Below are positions 7,978-18,496 of a stretch of DNA of 38,027 nucleotides, in pieces (positions within the stretch are counted from its first letter, which is position 1; each line of letters begins with the position of its first letter). The stretch is from an uncultured Oscillibacter sp. (lineage in GTDB: Bacteria > Bacillota > Clostridia > Oscillospirales > Oscillospiraceae): contig CAJUDV010000004.1 in assembly GCA_910585385.1 (NCBI GenBank), positions 53,118-91,144 on the forward strand, in the 5' to 3' direction. The translations under genes were made by a program, and so were the position numbers. The notes under the pieces are model-generated. The model searched no databases. It was not told the origin of the DNA and saw only the letters and a program-made list of their open reading frames with translations.

Positions 7978-8390
7978 CGCAAGGCCCCCAGCGCATCTTC
8001 CCTCGCTTCGCGCCTAGTTTAGCACATGCGGGCAGGCCCGCCCTCCTGCCGCCGGTAGACGAACTCTCTGCCCCGGACGGGACCGGCTAGGCGCAAAGCG
8101 CGGGAAGAGAAAAACGTCCATGCGTCCACGCAGCAGGTTTGCTGAGCGCTTTTCAATCAAAGCAGATAGCTTCCGCAACTGCCAAAAGCCTTCTTTTTCT
8201 CTTTTGGACCGTGCACGGCCCGTTTTCTCTATTTCTTCGCAGAAGAAAAAGAGAAAATGGGGGGGGTGCAGATGGACCAGCCATCCTCATGGCTGAATTC
8301 CTCCCCGCCCGCCAGGGCGAGTAAAAATCCCCGGCCTGAGGCCGGAATCTCCACTCCCCCCGCAGGGGGACCCCCCAGAAAGGACAGCCT
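7978..8390. other. 413-bp intergenic region with an imperfect long inverted repeat
   Basis: No supported gene. A 21-bp inverted repeat with two mismatches (arms 7997-8017 and 8087-8107, CTTCCCTCGC... against ...GCGCGGGAAG) encloses 69 bp that themselves contain GCGGGC-agg-CCCGC. Further right are TTCTTTTTCTC and AGAAAAAGAGAAAA arms (about 8191-8257) and an eight-G run near 8259. The last 20 bases carry the uvrA ribosome-binding site (AAAGGA). The structure could be an interspersed element, an RNA, or a terminator for the XRE gene. Confidence 0.6.
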
Positions 8391-11219
<2,829 letters not shown>

Positions 11220-11286
11220 ACAGGTCCGTCTGACAGCCTGAAAAACTGTCTATATTGATATTGGTAAAGAAAGGAAGCGCCGCCCT

Positions 11287-11949
11287 ATGCTGATTGACAT
11301 GACCCACACCATCACTCCGGAGATTTCCGTCTGTCCCGGAGACCCGGCTCCCGTCCTCTCCAGGGGCTCCACCATCACGAAGGACGGCTGCCGCACCACC
11401 CAGCTTACGCTATGCTCCCACACCGGCACCCATATGGACGCCCCCGCCCACCTGCTGCGGGACGGGCGGAGCCTGGACGAGATGCCCATGTCCCAGTTTT
11501 CCGGCCGGGCCACGGCGCTGGACGTCACCAGCGCGGGACCGGTGATTACGGCGGAGTTTCTCCGGGCCCACCACGACGATATATACTGCGCGGACTATGT
11601 TCTCTTCTCCACAGGCTGGGAGAGCCGCTGGGGAACGGAGGGCTATCTGGAGGACACCTTCCCCGTTCCCGACGAGGAGGCGGCCCACTATCTGGCCTCC
11701 TGCGGCCTCAAGGGCGTTGGGACCGACGCCCTGAGCGTGGACCGCCTCGGCGGTCCGCCCACGGTACATACCATTTTGATGAAGGCCGACGCGGTGATTC
11801 TGGAGAATCTGTGCCTGGAGAAGGTGCGGGGACGGAGGGATTTCCTGTTTTTCGCCCTGCCCATGAAATTTCAGAATGCCGACGGCGCCCCCATCCGCGC
11901 CTTTGCGGAGCTGCGGGAGAAATTTGAAGGGGAGAGAAGAAGACGGTGA
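11287..11949 (+). CDS. cyclase family protein (kynurenine-formamidase-like metal hydrolase)
   Basis: 220 residues of the cyclase/KynB fold. The metal-binding HTGTHMDAPAH motif (about residues 45-55) is intact, as is the N-terminal MLIDMTHTITPEISVCPGDP that matches the family. Conserved later parts are DYVLFSTGWE and GVGTDALSVD. Members hydrolyse N-formylkynurenine or act on other amides and polyketides; with no tryptophan-catabolism genes nearby the substrate is unassigned. The TGA stop overlaps the GTG start of the murT-like gene, so the three genes 11287-14003 look like one operon. Confidence 0.9.
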   Translation: MLIDMTHTITPEISVCPGDPAPVLSRGSTITKDGCRTTQLTLCSHTGTHMDAPAHLLRDGRSLDEMPMSQFSGRATALDVTSAGPVITAEFLRAHHDDIYCADYVLFSTGWESRWGTEGYLEDTFPVPDEEAAHYLASCGLKGVGTDALSVDRLGGPPTVHTILMKADAVILENLCLEKVRGRRDFLFFALPMKFQNADGAPIRAFAELREKFEGERRRR

Positions 11950-13268
11950 GGAAATTTCTGGCCATTGTGCTGTGCAAGCTGGGCCGCTTCGCCGGGAAAC
12001 TGGTGGGCAAGGGCAGCTCCCTGCCGGGAAAGCTGGCGCTGAAGGTCTGTCCGGACATTCTGTCCCGGGTGCGGCTGCCCGGCCGCATCATCGCCGTCAC
12101 CGGCTCCAATGGGAAGACCTCCACGGTGGAGATGATCGCCGCCATCCTCCGGGCGGAGGGGAAGCGCGTCATCTACAACGAGGAGGGCTCCAACCAGATC
12201 GAGGGCGTCGCCACGCTGATCCTGACCAGCGCCACGCTGGGCGGCAGCGTCCGGGCGGACGTGCTTCTGCTGGAGAGCGACGAGCGCTATGCCCGTCACA
12301 CCTTCCGCTGGTTCCACCCCACGGAGCTTGTGGTCACCAACCTCTACCGGGACCAGCTCACCCGCAACGGCCATCCGGAGTGGGTCTACGACGCCATCCT
12401 GCCCGCCATCCATCCGGACACGGAGCTGATTCTGAATGCCGACGACCCGCTCTCCAGCTGCTTTGCCCGGGGACACGAGAAGGTCCGGTGGTTCGGGCTG
12501 GACCGGTGCGCCGGCGATTTGGACGCGCCCTCCGGCGTGTACCGCGACGGGGCGTACTGCCCGGTGTGTCACGCCGCCATGGAGTACGACTATGTCCACT
12601 ACAACCACATCGGCGCCTACCGCTGTACGAAGTGCGGCCACCGAAAGCCGGCGACGGACTACACCGTCACGGCGGCGGACCTGGAGAAGGGCGTGCTGAC
12701 CATTGACGGCGCGGTTACGGTGGAGCTGGCCTTCCGCAGCATCTACAACGTCTACAACATCCTGGCGGCCTACGCCGTGTGCCGGCGGGCCGGCGCGGCG
12801 GCGGAGACCGCCGCCGGGGTTTTGAGCCGCTACCTGCTGAAAAACGGCCGGATGCAGACCTTCCGTCTGGGCGCCCGCCACGGCACCCTGCTCACCAGCA
12901 AGCACGAGAATTCCATCGCCTACGACACCAACCTCCGCTACATCGCCGCCTCCGGAGAGGACTGCGCCGTGCTGGTCATCGTGGACGCGGTGAGCCGGAA
13001 GTACTTCACCAGTGAGACCAGCTGGCTGTGGGATATAGATTTCGGCCAGCTGGAGGCGCCCCATGTAAAGGAGATCGTCCTCTCCGGCCGGTACTGCAAC
13101 GATTTGGCGGAGCGGTTTTCCTACACGGAGCTGAAAAACTGGCGGGTCCAGCCGGACATTGCCGCCGCGGCGGCGGAGCTGCGGGAGGCCGGGAATGAAG
13201 CGCTGTACGTGGTGACCTGCTTCTCCGACCGGGAGAAGCTGCTCTCCCATGTGGAAAGGGAGGCGTGA
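11946..13268 (+). CDS. divergent MurT-type Mur ligase
   Basis: 440 residues. MurT is the ligase subunit of the MurT/GatD complex that amidates the glutamate of lipid II in Gram-positive bacteria. Seen here: a membrane-proximal basic N terminus, the Mur P-loop VTGSNGKTST (51-60), a LESDERYARH segment in the central domain, a four-Cys zinc insertion CPVC/CTKC (C205, C208, C227, C230) characteristic of MurT, and the C-terminal MurT domain with SETSWLWDIDF (356-366). Where canonical MurT has a KNPAG-type segment, this one has TSKHENSIAYDTNLR. The residue expected to be the triad Asp before SW is Glu357. The GTG start at 11946 overlaps the upstream TGA. The subfamily may act on a different substrate. 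Confidence 0.85.
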   Translation: MRKFLAIVLCKLGRFAGKLVGKGSSLPGKLALKVCPDILSRVRLPGRIIAVTGSNGKTSTVEMIAAILRAEGKRVIYNEEGSNQIEGVATLILTSATLGGSVRADVLLLESDERYARHTFRWFHPTELVVTNLYRDQLTRNGHPEWVYDAILPAIHPDTELILNADDPLSSCFARGHEKVRWFGLDRCAGDLDAPSGVYRDGAYCPVCHAAMEYDYVHYNHIGAYRCTKCGHRKPATDYTVTAADLEKGVLTIDGAVTVELAFRSIYNVYNILAAYAVCRRAGAAAETAAGVLSRYLLKNGRMQTFRLGARHGTLLTSKHENSIAYDTNLRYIAASGEDCAVLVIVDAVSRKYFTSETSWLWDIDFGQLEAPHVKEIVLSGRYCNDLAERFSYTELKNWRVQPDIAAAAAELREAGNEALYVVTCFSDREKLLSHVEREA

Positions 13269-13271
13269 GAC

Positions 13272-14003
13272 ATGGAGCTTCGACTGATCCATTTTTACCC
13301 TGACCTCATGAGCCTCTACGGCAGCCGCGGCAATATCGCTGTCCTGCGGCGGTATATGGAGCGCCTGGGGAATGCCGTCACGGTGGAGGTGGTGCCCCTG
13401 GGGGGAGAGGCGGATTTGTCCGGCGCGGACTTCATCTTTATGGGCGCGGGCACGGAGCGGGCGGCCCGGGCCGCCATGGGGGATTTTGCCCGTTTCGGCG
13501 AGGCGGTGAAGGCCGCGGCGGAGGCCGGCGCGGCAATGCTCTTCGCCGGCACCGCCATGGAGCTGCTGGGCGCGTCTGTCACCGAGGCGGACGGGACCTC
13601 CTATGCGTGCGTGGGCCTCGCGGGGTTCTCCACCGTTCACCGGGAGAGCCGGATGGCGGAGGACGTCTACGGCCATACGGACCTCTTCCCCCAGGCGGTG
13701 GTGGGCTTTATGAACAAGTGCGGCGTCATCTCCGGGGTGGAGACGCCGCTGCTGTCCTCGGTGGAATTTGGCGCTGGCAACGAGGGCCCCGGGACCCCGG
13801 AGGGGTTCCACTGGAAGAATGTCTTCGCCTCGGAGCTGACGGGCCCCATTCTGGTGAAAAACCCGAAGCTGCTGGAGGCCGTGGCCGCCGCCGTCTATGC
13901 CCGGCGGGGAGCGGCGCTGCCGGAAGAACGCGCCGCGGACCCCTGGGCGGAGCGGGGCTACGCGGTGACGGAGGAGGAGCTCCGGCGAAGGCTTGCCCAA
14001 TGA
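13272..14003 (+). CDS. GatD-like class I amidotransferase subunit lacking catalytic Cys and His
   Basis: 243 residues, paired with the MurT-like gene (3-bp gap) exactly as gatD is. The CobB/CobQ-like fold is recognisable: IHFYPDLMSLYGSRGNIAVL at the start, GADFIFMGAGTER, and GFHWKNVFASELTGPILVKNP near the end. Canonical GatD has a nucleophilic Cys in a CGGYQxLG loop and a His in a xLHGPxL segment. Here these read FAGTAMELLG (91-100) and SELTGPIL (188-194), so both the Cys and the His are absent. Glutamine hydrolysis by the usual mechanism is therefore unlikely. It may be structural, may use another nucleophile, or the complex may use free ammonia. Start ATG 13272 follows a GGGAGG. Confidence 0.85.
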   Translation: MELRLIHFYPDLMSLYGSRGNIAVLRRYMERLGNAVTVEVVPLGGEADLSGADFIFMGAGTERAARAAMGDFARFGEAVKAAAEAGAAMLFAGTAMELLGASVTEADGTSYACVGLAGFSTVHRESRMAEDVYGHTDLFPQAVVGFMNKCGVISGVETPLLSSVEFGAGNEGPGTPEGFHWKNVFASELTGPILVKNPKLLEAVAAAVYARRGAALPEERAADPWAERGYAVTEEELRRRLAQ

Positions 14004-14012
14004 AACGCACAC

Positions 14013-14053
14013 GAGGCCCGGCGGCACAGCCGCCGGGCCTCGCACCCGTCTTT
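14013..14053 (+). terminator. rho-independent terminator after the murT/gatD-like operon
   Basis: Perfect 12-bp stem GAGGCCCGGCGG / CCGCCGGGCCTC (14013-14024 with 14030-14041), a CACAG loop, then a short T-rich tail ending GTCTTT. It lies between converging genes and could also serve the leftward cupin operon. Confidence 0.85.
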
Positions 14054-14384
14054 AAAACACAACCGTCAAGAGCATCTTGAACCGCTCCGCGCCGTACACG
14101 GCGTGGGGGACGCCGGCCGGCATGACCAGGCTCTCACCCTGCCGGAGGACGTGAACCTCCCCGCCCACGGTAAAGCGGCCCGTACCCTCCAGCACCGTTA
14201 CCAGCGCGTCGCCGCCGGAGGTGTGGGCGCTGATCTCCTCGCCCTTTTCAAAGGCGAAGAGGGTGAGGCTCACGTGGGGGTTCTGGGCCAGCGTGCGGCT
14301 GACCACCTGGCCCTCCTGATAGGCCGCCAGGTCCTCCAGCCGCAGGACCTGGTTTTTGGCGATATTTTTCATACGCTCGTCCAT
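14052..14384 (-). CDS. single-domain cupin protein
   Basis: 110 residues, one cupin_2 barrel. Conserved motif 1 appears as LFAFEKGEEISAHTSGGDALVTVLEG and motif 2 as LRQGESLVMPAGVPHAV (pieces: KGEEISAHTSGGDAL, GESLVMPAGVPHAVY). The His residues of both motifs that usually bind a metal are partly kept (H53, H90 region). Such proteins range from metal-dependent isomerases to stress-related binding proteins; no specific reaction can be given. It is the third gene of a leftward operon after rluA and the monooxygenase-like gene, with a 12-base gap. Confidence 0.88.
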   Translation of the reverse strand: MDERMKNIAKNQVLRLEDLAAYQEGQVVSRTLAQNPHVSLTLFAFEKGEEISAHTSGGDALVTVLEGTGRFTVGGEVHVLRQGESLVMPAGVPHAVYGAERFKMLLTVVF

Positions 14385-14395
14385 ACCGGAAATCC

Positions 14396-14680
14396 TCAGC
14401 CGTTGAATTTATCAATGGTGACGTCTGTGCAGAACTTGGCCTTGAGCGCTTGGAGCTTGGCGAAGATGTCCGTCTGGCAGTGGGCCTCCTGAAGGGAGGG
14501 CTCCGTCCAGGTCTCCACCAGCAGCAGCGCGTCGGGGTCCTGGGCGTCGAAGTAGTAGTCGTACTTTACGCTGCCCTCCTCATGGAGAGAGTTCTCCCGG
14601 ACGCCCAGGTCGGCGAGGGCCTGGTAAAAGGCGGCCCGCTGGCCGGGCTTTGTGTGGTAGGTGACGTTCCAGGTAAGCAT
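14396..14680 (-). CDS. ABM-domain (YgiN-like) monooxygenase family protein
   Basis: 94 residues of the antibiotic-biosynthesis-monooxygenase/YgiN dimeric alpha-beta barrel fold. The pattern is the N-terminal strand LTWNVTYHTKPGQRAAFYQAL, then ENSLHEEGSVKYDYYFD, ALLLVETWTEPSLQEAH and a C-terminal DVTIDKF strand. YgiN homologues are quinol monooxygenases or cofactor-free oxidases; in an anaerobe the true activity is uncertain. It lies between rluA (21-base gap) and the cupin gene on the minus strand. Confidence 0.87.
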   Translation of the reverse strand: MLTWNVTYHTKPGQRAAFYQALADLGVRENSLHEEGSVKYDYYFDAQDPDALLLVETWTEPSLQEAHCQTDIFAKLQALKAKFCTDVTIDKFNG

Positions 14681-14701
14681 CGTTTGTTCCTCCTTGTATT
14701 T

Positions 14702-15586
14702 TTATGGAAAGAGCCGCTTCATATCCTCCGGCAGCTCCGCCGTCAGCTCCAGAACCGCTCCGGTGACGGGATGGACCAGCTCCAGGGCATAGGAGTGGAG
14801 CGCCGGACGGGAGATGAGCGAAGGATCTTCGGTGCCATAGAGCCAATCGCCGGCCAGGGGGCAGCCAATGGCGGCCATGTGGAGGCGCAGCTGGTGCGTG
14901 CGTCCCGTCTCCGGAACCAGCTTCACCAGGGAGAGGCCGTCGCGCCGCTGGAGGACCTGGTAGTGGGACAGCGACGGAGCGCCGTCCGGCCGGACGCGCC
15001 GGCGGACTGTGGAGGTCTCGTCCCGGCCGATGGGGGCGGCGATAGTCCCCTGCTCCGCGTCGGGACAGCCTACGCAGATCCCCCGGTACTCCCGGCGGAA
15101 GCGGTCCGAATGGAGATCCCGGCGCAGCAGGTTGTGGACGTAGCCGCTTTTGGCCACCACCATCAGTCCGGTGGTTCCCTTGTCCAGGCGGTTCACCGGG
15201 TGAAAGAGGAAATCTGTCCCCCGGGTCCAGGCCAGGGCCCCCGCCACGGTGGGGGTGTCCGGCAGGAAATTGGAGGCGTGGGCCGTCATGCCCGCGGGCT
15301 TGTTCACCACCAGCAGATGACCGTCCTCCCACACCACCGGCAGCGGCCAGCCGCCGGGGATGACGGCGGCCCTGGGGGGACGGTGGTCCCCGGTCTTTGC
15401 GGTGAGCGTGTCTCCGGCGTGGAGAATGTCCACCGTGCGGGCGTGTTTTCCGTTGACCAGGATGCCGTTTTCCACCCGGGTCAGACGCGAGACGGCGTGA
15501 GAGGAGAAGTGAAGCTGGGCCCGGAGGATGTGACGGACGGTCGCTCCGTCCTGCTCCGGCGAAATGGTGTGGGAGATGGTTTCCAT
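14702..15586 (-). CDS. RluA-family RNA pseudouridine synthase
   Basis: 294 residues. RluA-type enzymes convert specific uridines in 23S rRNA or tRNA to pseudouridine. An N-terminal S4-like RNA-binding segment (SRLTRVENGILVNGK) precedes the catalytic domain with VVNKPAGMTAH and the signature NRLDKGTTGLMVVAK, whose Asp is the catalytic residue. ETGRTHQLRLHMAAIGCPLAGD is present near the end. ATG 15586 is chosen over a GTG at 15592 because GAAAGGA then sits seven bases upstream. First gene of the leftward operon with the monooxygenase-like and cupin genes. Confidence 0.93.
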   Translation of the reverse strand: METISHTISPEQDGATVRHILRAQLHFSSHAVSRLTRVENGILVNGKHARTVDILHAGDTLTAKTGDHRPPRAAVIPGGWPLPVVWEDGHLLVVNKPAGMTAHASNFLPDTPTVAGALAWTRGTDFLFHPVNRLDKGTTGLMVVAKSGYVHNLLRRDLHSDRFRREYRGICVGCPDAEQGTIAAPIGRDETSTVRRRVRPDGAPSLSHYQVLQRRDGLSLVKLVPETGRTHQLRLHMAAIGCPLAGDWLYGTEDPSLISRPALHSYALELVHPVTGAVLELTAELPEDMKRLFP

Positions 15587-15607
15587 AGGCACGTCCTTTC
15601 ACCTGCC

Positions 15608-15636
15608 AGCATACCACAGGCAGCCCCGTTTGACCA
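15608..15636 (-). promoter_or_regulatory. promoter of the leftward rluA operon
   Basis: On the minus strand, TGGTCA (15636-15631), a 17-base spacer and TATGCT (15613-15608) preceded by TG form a sigma-A-like extended -10 promoter. It would place the start about 15 bases before the rluA ATG. Confidence 0.6.
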
Positions 15637-15687
15637 GAGGAAAACGGGGAGAATTTCCCCTTTCCCGCAGCCCAAAGCGGTTATGCC

Positions 15688-15717
15688 TTGATAGCGGACC
15701 CGGGGCTGTGGTATAAT
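15688..15717 (+). promoter_or_regulatory. sigma-A promoter for the ABC-F gene
   Basis: TTGATA (15688-15693), 18-base spacer, TATAAT (15712-15717) with an extended TGG just before it. The predicted start is near 15724, about 195 bases before the ABC-F ATG, so the mRNA has a long structured leader. Confidence 0.8.
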
Positions 15718-15790
15718 GTCGCCCTGATAGGACACGGGAGCGGTTAGGCGCTGGCGTCACGGTGCGCTCTGCGCGGGAACCGGAGAGCGT

Positions 15791-15823
15791 ATGGCGGGAC
15801 CGGGGAGGCCCTGGCGGCGCTGA
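15791..15823 (+). CDS. candidate leader peptide upstream of the ABC-F gene
   Basis: A 10-codon frame (MAGPGRPWRR) lies in the roughly 195-base leader of the ABC-F gene, with GGAG six bases before the ATG. It is Pro/Arg-rich and is followed by a GC-rich inverted sequence (CTCCCCCGGGG and neighbours). ABC-F genes are often controlled by ribosome stalling on such peptides, which motivates the call; chance occurrence is quite possible. Confidence 0.3.
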   Translation: MAGPGRPWRR

Positions 15824-15918
15824 AAATCGCTCCCCCGGGGCGCGAGGGCCCTGAATCACGTGATCAATACGCTGCAAAGATATTTCCGTCCATTTTTTAA
15901 GATGCAGGAGGCGTGCCC

Positions 15919-17694
15919 ATGCTGTTATCCGCGGAACATCTCTCCATCAATTTCGGCAGCCGGCAGCTGCTGGACGATGTGAATTTTTACTTGAACGAGG
16001 GGGACAAGACCGGCGTGATCGGAATCAACGGCGCCGGCAAGTCCACGCTTTTAAAAGTCCTGGCCGGGACGCTGGAGCCGGACGGCGGCGTCATTGCCCG
16101 GAACCCCAACGTGCAGGTCAGCGTCCTGTCCCAGAACCCGGTAATGGAGGATGGCGCCACCGTGCTGGAGCAGGTGTTTCTCCACTTCCCGCCGGAGTTC
16201 CGGGCGCTGAACGAGTACGAGGCCAAGTCCATGCTGAACCGGCTGGGCCTGCCGGACTGCCATCAGAAGGTAGGCGGCCTCTCCGGCGGCCAGCGCAAGC
16301 GGGCGGCCCTGGCGGCGGCGCTGATCCACCCGGCGGACGTGCTGGTGCTGGACGAGCCCACCAACCACTTGGACAGCGAGATGGTGGCCTGGCTGGAGGA
16401 CTGGCTGAGGCGGTTTCGGGGCGGCCTTGTGATGGTGACCCACGACCGCTATTTTCTGGAGCGGGTGACAAACCACATCACCGAGCTGAGCCGGGGGAAG
16501 CTGTACCACTACGAGGCCAACTACTCCAAGTATCTGGAGCTGCGGGAGGAGCGCTTCGCCATGGCGGAGGCCTCGGAGCGCAAGCGGCAGTCCATCCTCC
16601 GGGTGGAGCGGGAGTGGATCATGCGGGGGTGCAAAGCCCGCTCCACCAAGTCCAAGGAGCGGATCCAGCGGTATGAGGCCCTGCTGGACCAGGCCGCGCC
16701 GGAGAGCGACGGAACCGTACAGCTGGCGGCGGCCTCCAGCCGCCTGGGGAGAAAACTCATTGAGCTGCGGGAGGTGTCCAAATCCTATGGGGGCCGCGCG
16801 GTTATCGGCGGCTTTTCCTACAATCTGCTGCGCGGCGACCGCATCGGCATTGTGGGCCGCAACGGCGCGGGAAAGTCCACCCTGCTGCGGCTGATCTCCG
16901 GGGAGCTGGCGCCGGACGCCGGCAGCGTGGAGACCGGGGCCACGGTGAGGGTCGGCCATTTCTCCCAGGAGGGCCGGGAGCTGGATTTGAACCAGCGGGT
17001 GCACGACTTTATCCATTCCATCGCCGGCGAGGTCCGGACCGATGAGGGGACCTTTTCCGCCAATCAGATGATGGAGCGGTTTCTCTTCCCCGGAGACCTG
17101 CAGTCCGTGCCCATCGGGCGGCTCTCCGGCGGGGAGCGGCGGCGGCTGTATCTCCTCTCCATACTGATGGCGGCGCCCAATGTCCTGCTGCTGGACGAAC
17201 CCACCAACGACCTGGACGTGACCACGCTGTCCATTCTGGAGGACTACCTCCAGAGCTTTCCCGGCCCCGTTGTGGCGGTGTCCCATGACCGCTTTTTCCT
17301 GGATAAACTGGCGGAGTCCATCTTTGAGGTGCGGGACGGGGAGGTTCTGCGCTTCACCGGAAACTGGTCCGACTGGGCCGGGAAGCGTCAGGCGGAGGAG
17401 ACCTCCGGAGCGGCGGAGCGTTCCCGCCCGGCGGCGGAGCGTCCCCGGGAGAGAAAGCTGAAATTTACCTATCGGGAGCAGCGGGAGTTTGAGACCATCG
17501 ACGGCGAAATCGAGGCGCTGGAGGCGCAGCTGGCGGAGTGCCGGGCGGCCCAGGGGGACTGCGGCGGCGACTATGTGAGGCTTCAGGAGCTTCAGGACCG
17601 GCAGGCGGCGCTGGAGGCGCGGCTGGAGGAGAAGACGGAGCGCTGGGTCTATCTCAACGAGCTGAAAGAGAGGATTGACGCCCAAAACGGCTGA
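15919..17694 (+). CDS. ABC-F family ribosome-associated ATPase (Uup-like)
   Basis: 591 residues, two ABC domains on one chain and no membrane segment. ABC-F proteins act on ribosomes, rescuing stalled complexes or giving antibiotic protection. Domain 1 has GINGAGKST (35-43), LSGGQRKRAALAAAL and LVLDEPTNHLDSE. The positively charged interdomain linker (ERKRQSILRVEREWIMRG, KARSTKSKERIQRYEAL) follows. Domain 2 has GRNGAGKSTLLRL, LSGGERRRLYLLSIL and LLLDEPTNDLD. A C-terminal coiled coil (about 500-590) is Uup-like, and there is no EttA-type arm insertion. ATG 15919 is preferred to GTG 15913 because AGGAGG (15906-15911) is then ideally spaced. Whether it confers resistance cannot be decided from sequence. 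Confidence 0.93.
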   Translation: MLLSAEHLSINFGSRQLLDDVNFYLNEGDKTGVIGINGAGKSTLLKVLAGTLEPDGGVIARNPNVQVSVLSQNPVMEDGATVLEQVFLHFPPEFRALNEYEAKSMLNRLGLPDCHQKVGGLSGGQRKRAALAAALIHPADVLVLDEPTNHLDSEMVAWLEDWLRRFRGGLVMVTHDRYFLERVTNHITELSRGKLYHYEANYSKYLELREERFAMAEASERKRQSILRVEREWIMRGCKARSTKSKERIQRYEALLDQAAPESDGTVQLAAASSRLGRKLIELREVSKSYGGRAVIGGFSYNLLRGDRIGIVGRNGAGKSTLLRLISGELAPDAGSVETGATVRVGHFSQEGRELDLNQRVHDFIHSIAGEVRTDEGTFSANQMMERFLFPGDLQSVPIGRLSGGERRRLYLLSILMAAPNVLLLDEPTNDLDVTTLSILEDYLQSFPGPVVAVSHDRFFLDKLAESIFEVRDGEVLRFTGNWSDWAGKRQAEETSGAAERSRPAAERPRERKLKFTYREQREFETIDGEIEALEAQLAECRAAQGDCGGDYVRLQELQDRQAALEARLEEKTERWVYLNELKERIDAQNG

Positions 17695-17782
17695 GGGGGC
17701 GCCGGCCCGCCTGCGTTCTCCGGCTTGCCCCGCGCTGTTTTTCCGCGCCTCCTGTCTGCCCGCTCTCGAGTGCGGCGACTGT

Positions 17783-17815
17783 AAAAAACGGCCGGCGGGC
17801 AAAGCCCGCCGGCCG
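17783..17815. terminator. bidirectional terminator between the ABC-F and CBS genes
   Basis: Perfect stem CGGCCGGCGGGC-AAA-GCCCGCCGGCCG at 17789-17815, with AAAAAA on the left (a U-run for the leftward CBS transcript) and a T-containing tail on the right. Confidence 0.85.
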
Positions 17816-17825
17816 CTGTCTTTCA

Positions 17826-18278
17826 TTATACAATCTTCCGCATGCGCTGGGTGACGGCCGCCGGGTTGTTCTGCTCGGCGAAATAGCGGATGATGTCCTT
17901 TCTGGTGACAATGCCGATAAAGTTCTCCAGGTCATCCACCACTGGAACGAAGTTTTGGTTCATGGCGCTGGTGAGCAGCTCCTCCATGCTGACGGTAATT
18001 CCCACCGGAGGGGCGTTGTCCTCACAGAGAAGGTCCCGCACCCGGAGCTTTTCCAGGTCCTTTAAACTGCGGGTGAAGTGGCGGCCGCCCTCCTCGGAGA
18101 GAAGGCACCAGAGAAAATCCCCCTCGCTGACGGTGCCCATGTATTTTCCCTCGCGGGAGATGACCGGGATGGCCGCATATCCGTGATACCGCATTTTCTC
18201 CAATCCCTGACGGACGGTGTAGTCGTCGTACAGATAGGCGGTACGGCTTTTGGGAAGCAGAAAGTAAGCAATATTCAT
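17826..18278 (-). CDS. tandem CBS-domain protein
   Basis: 150 residues with two CBS domains: the first covers about residues 13-60 (YTVRQGLEKMRYHGYAAIPV, GKYMGTVSEGDFLW) and the second about 85-135 (ITVSMEELLTSAMNQNFVPV, FIGIVTRKDIIRYF). Stand-alone CBS pairs bind adenine nucleotides or related ligands and regulate partner proteins. It has no additional catalytic or DNA-binding domain. It is divergent from a Crp-type regulator gene and shares its 218-bp regulatory region, so the two may be linked in control. Confidence 0.92.
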   Translation of the reverse strand: MNIAYFLLPKSRTAYLYDDYTVRQGLEKMRYHGYAAIPVISREGKYMGTVSEGDFLWCLLSEEGGRHFTRSLKDLEKLRVRDLLCEDNAPPVGITVSMEELLTSAMNQNFVPVVDDLENFIGIVTRKDIIRYFAEQNNPAAVTQRMRKIV

Positions 18279-18354
18279 ATCAGCCTCGTTTCTCGCGGGC
18301 GGCGGGCGGTCCCGCCTGGAATGGATTCCAACTCAAGGTAATTTTGCTGGTTAT

Positions 18355-18403
18355 AGTATACAAGGACCGGCGGGACGGTTGATGAACAAATTGTGAAATT
18401 TGT
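18355..18403. promoter_or_regulatory. inverted-repeat operator candidate and leftward -10 in the CBS/Crp divergent region
   Basis: ACAAATTGTGAAATTTGT (18386-18403) contains 7-bp inverted arms ACAAATT/AATTTGT. It is centred about 71 bases upstream of the inferred rightward start, a class I CRP-like position. It is also about 50 bases upstream of a leftward TATACT (18360-18355) for the CBS gene, whose -35 is weak. The regulator encoded at 18497 is the obvious candidate ligand. Confidence 0.5.
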
Positions 18404-18430
18404 CTCGATTTCCGCCAGAAAAGATGGACC

Positions 18431-18459
18431 TTTACATTTCCGCCGGATGCTGGTATGAT
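18431..18459 (+). promoter_or_regulatory. promoter of the Crp-type regulator gene
   Basis: TTTACA (18431-18436), 17-base spacer, TATGAT (18454-18459) preceded by TGG, an extended -10 arrangement. Predicted start near 18466, 31 bases before the ATG. Confidence 0.75.
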
Positions 18460-18496
18460 AGTGGTGTCGTATATGCAACAGAAAGGAGAGAGGGAT

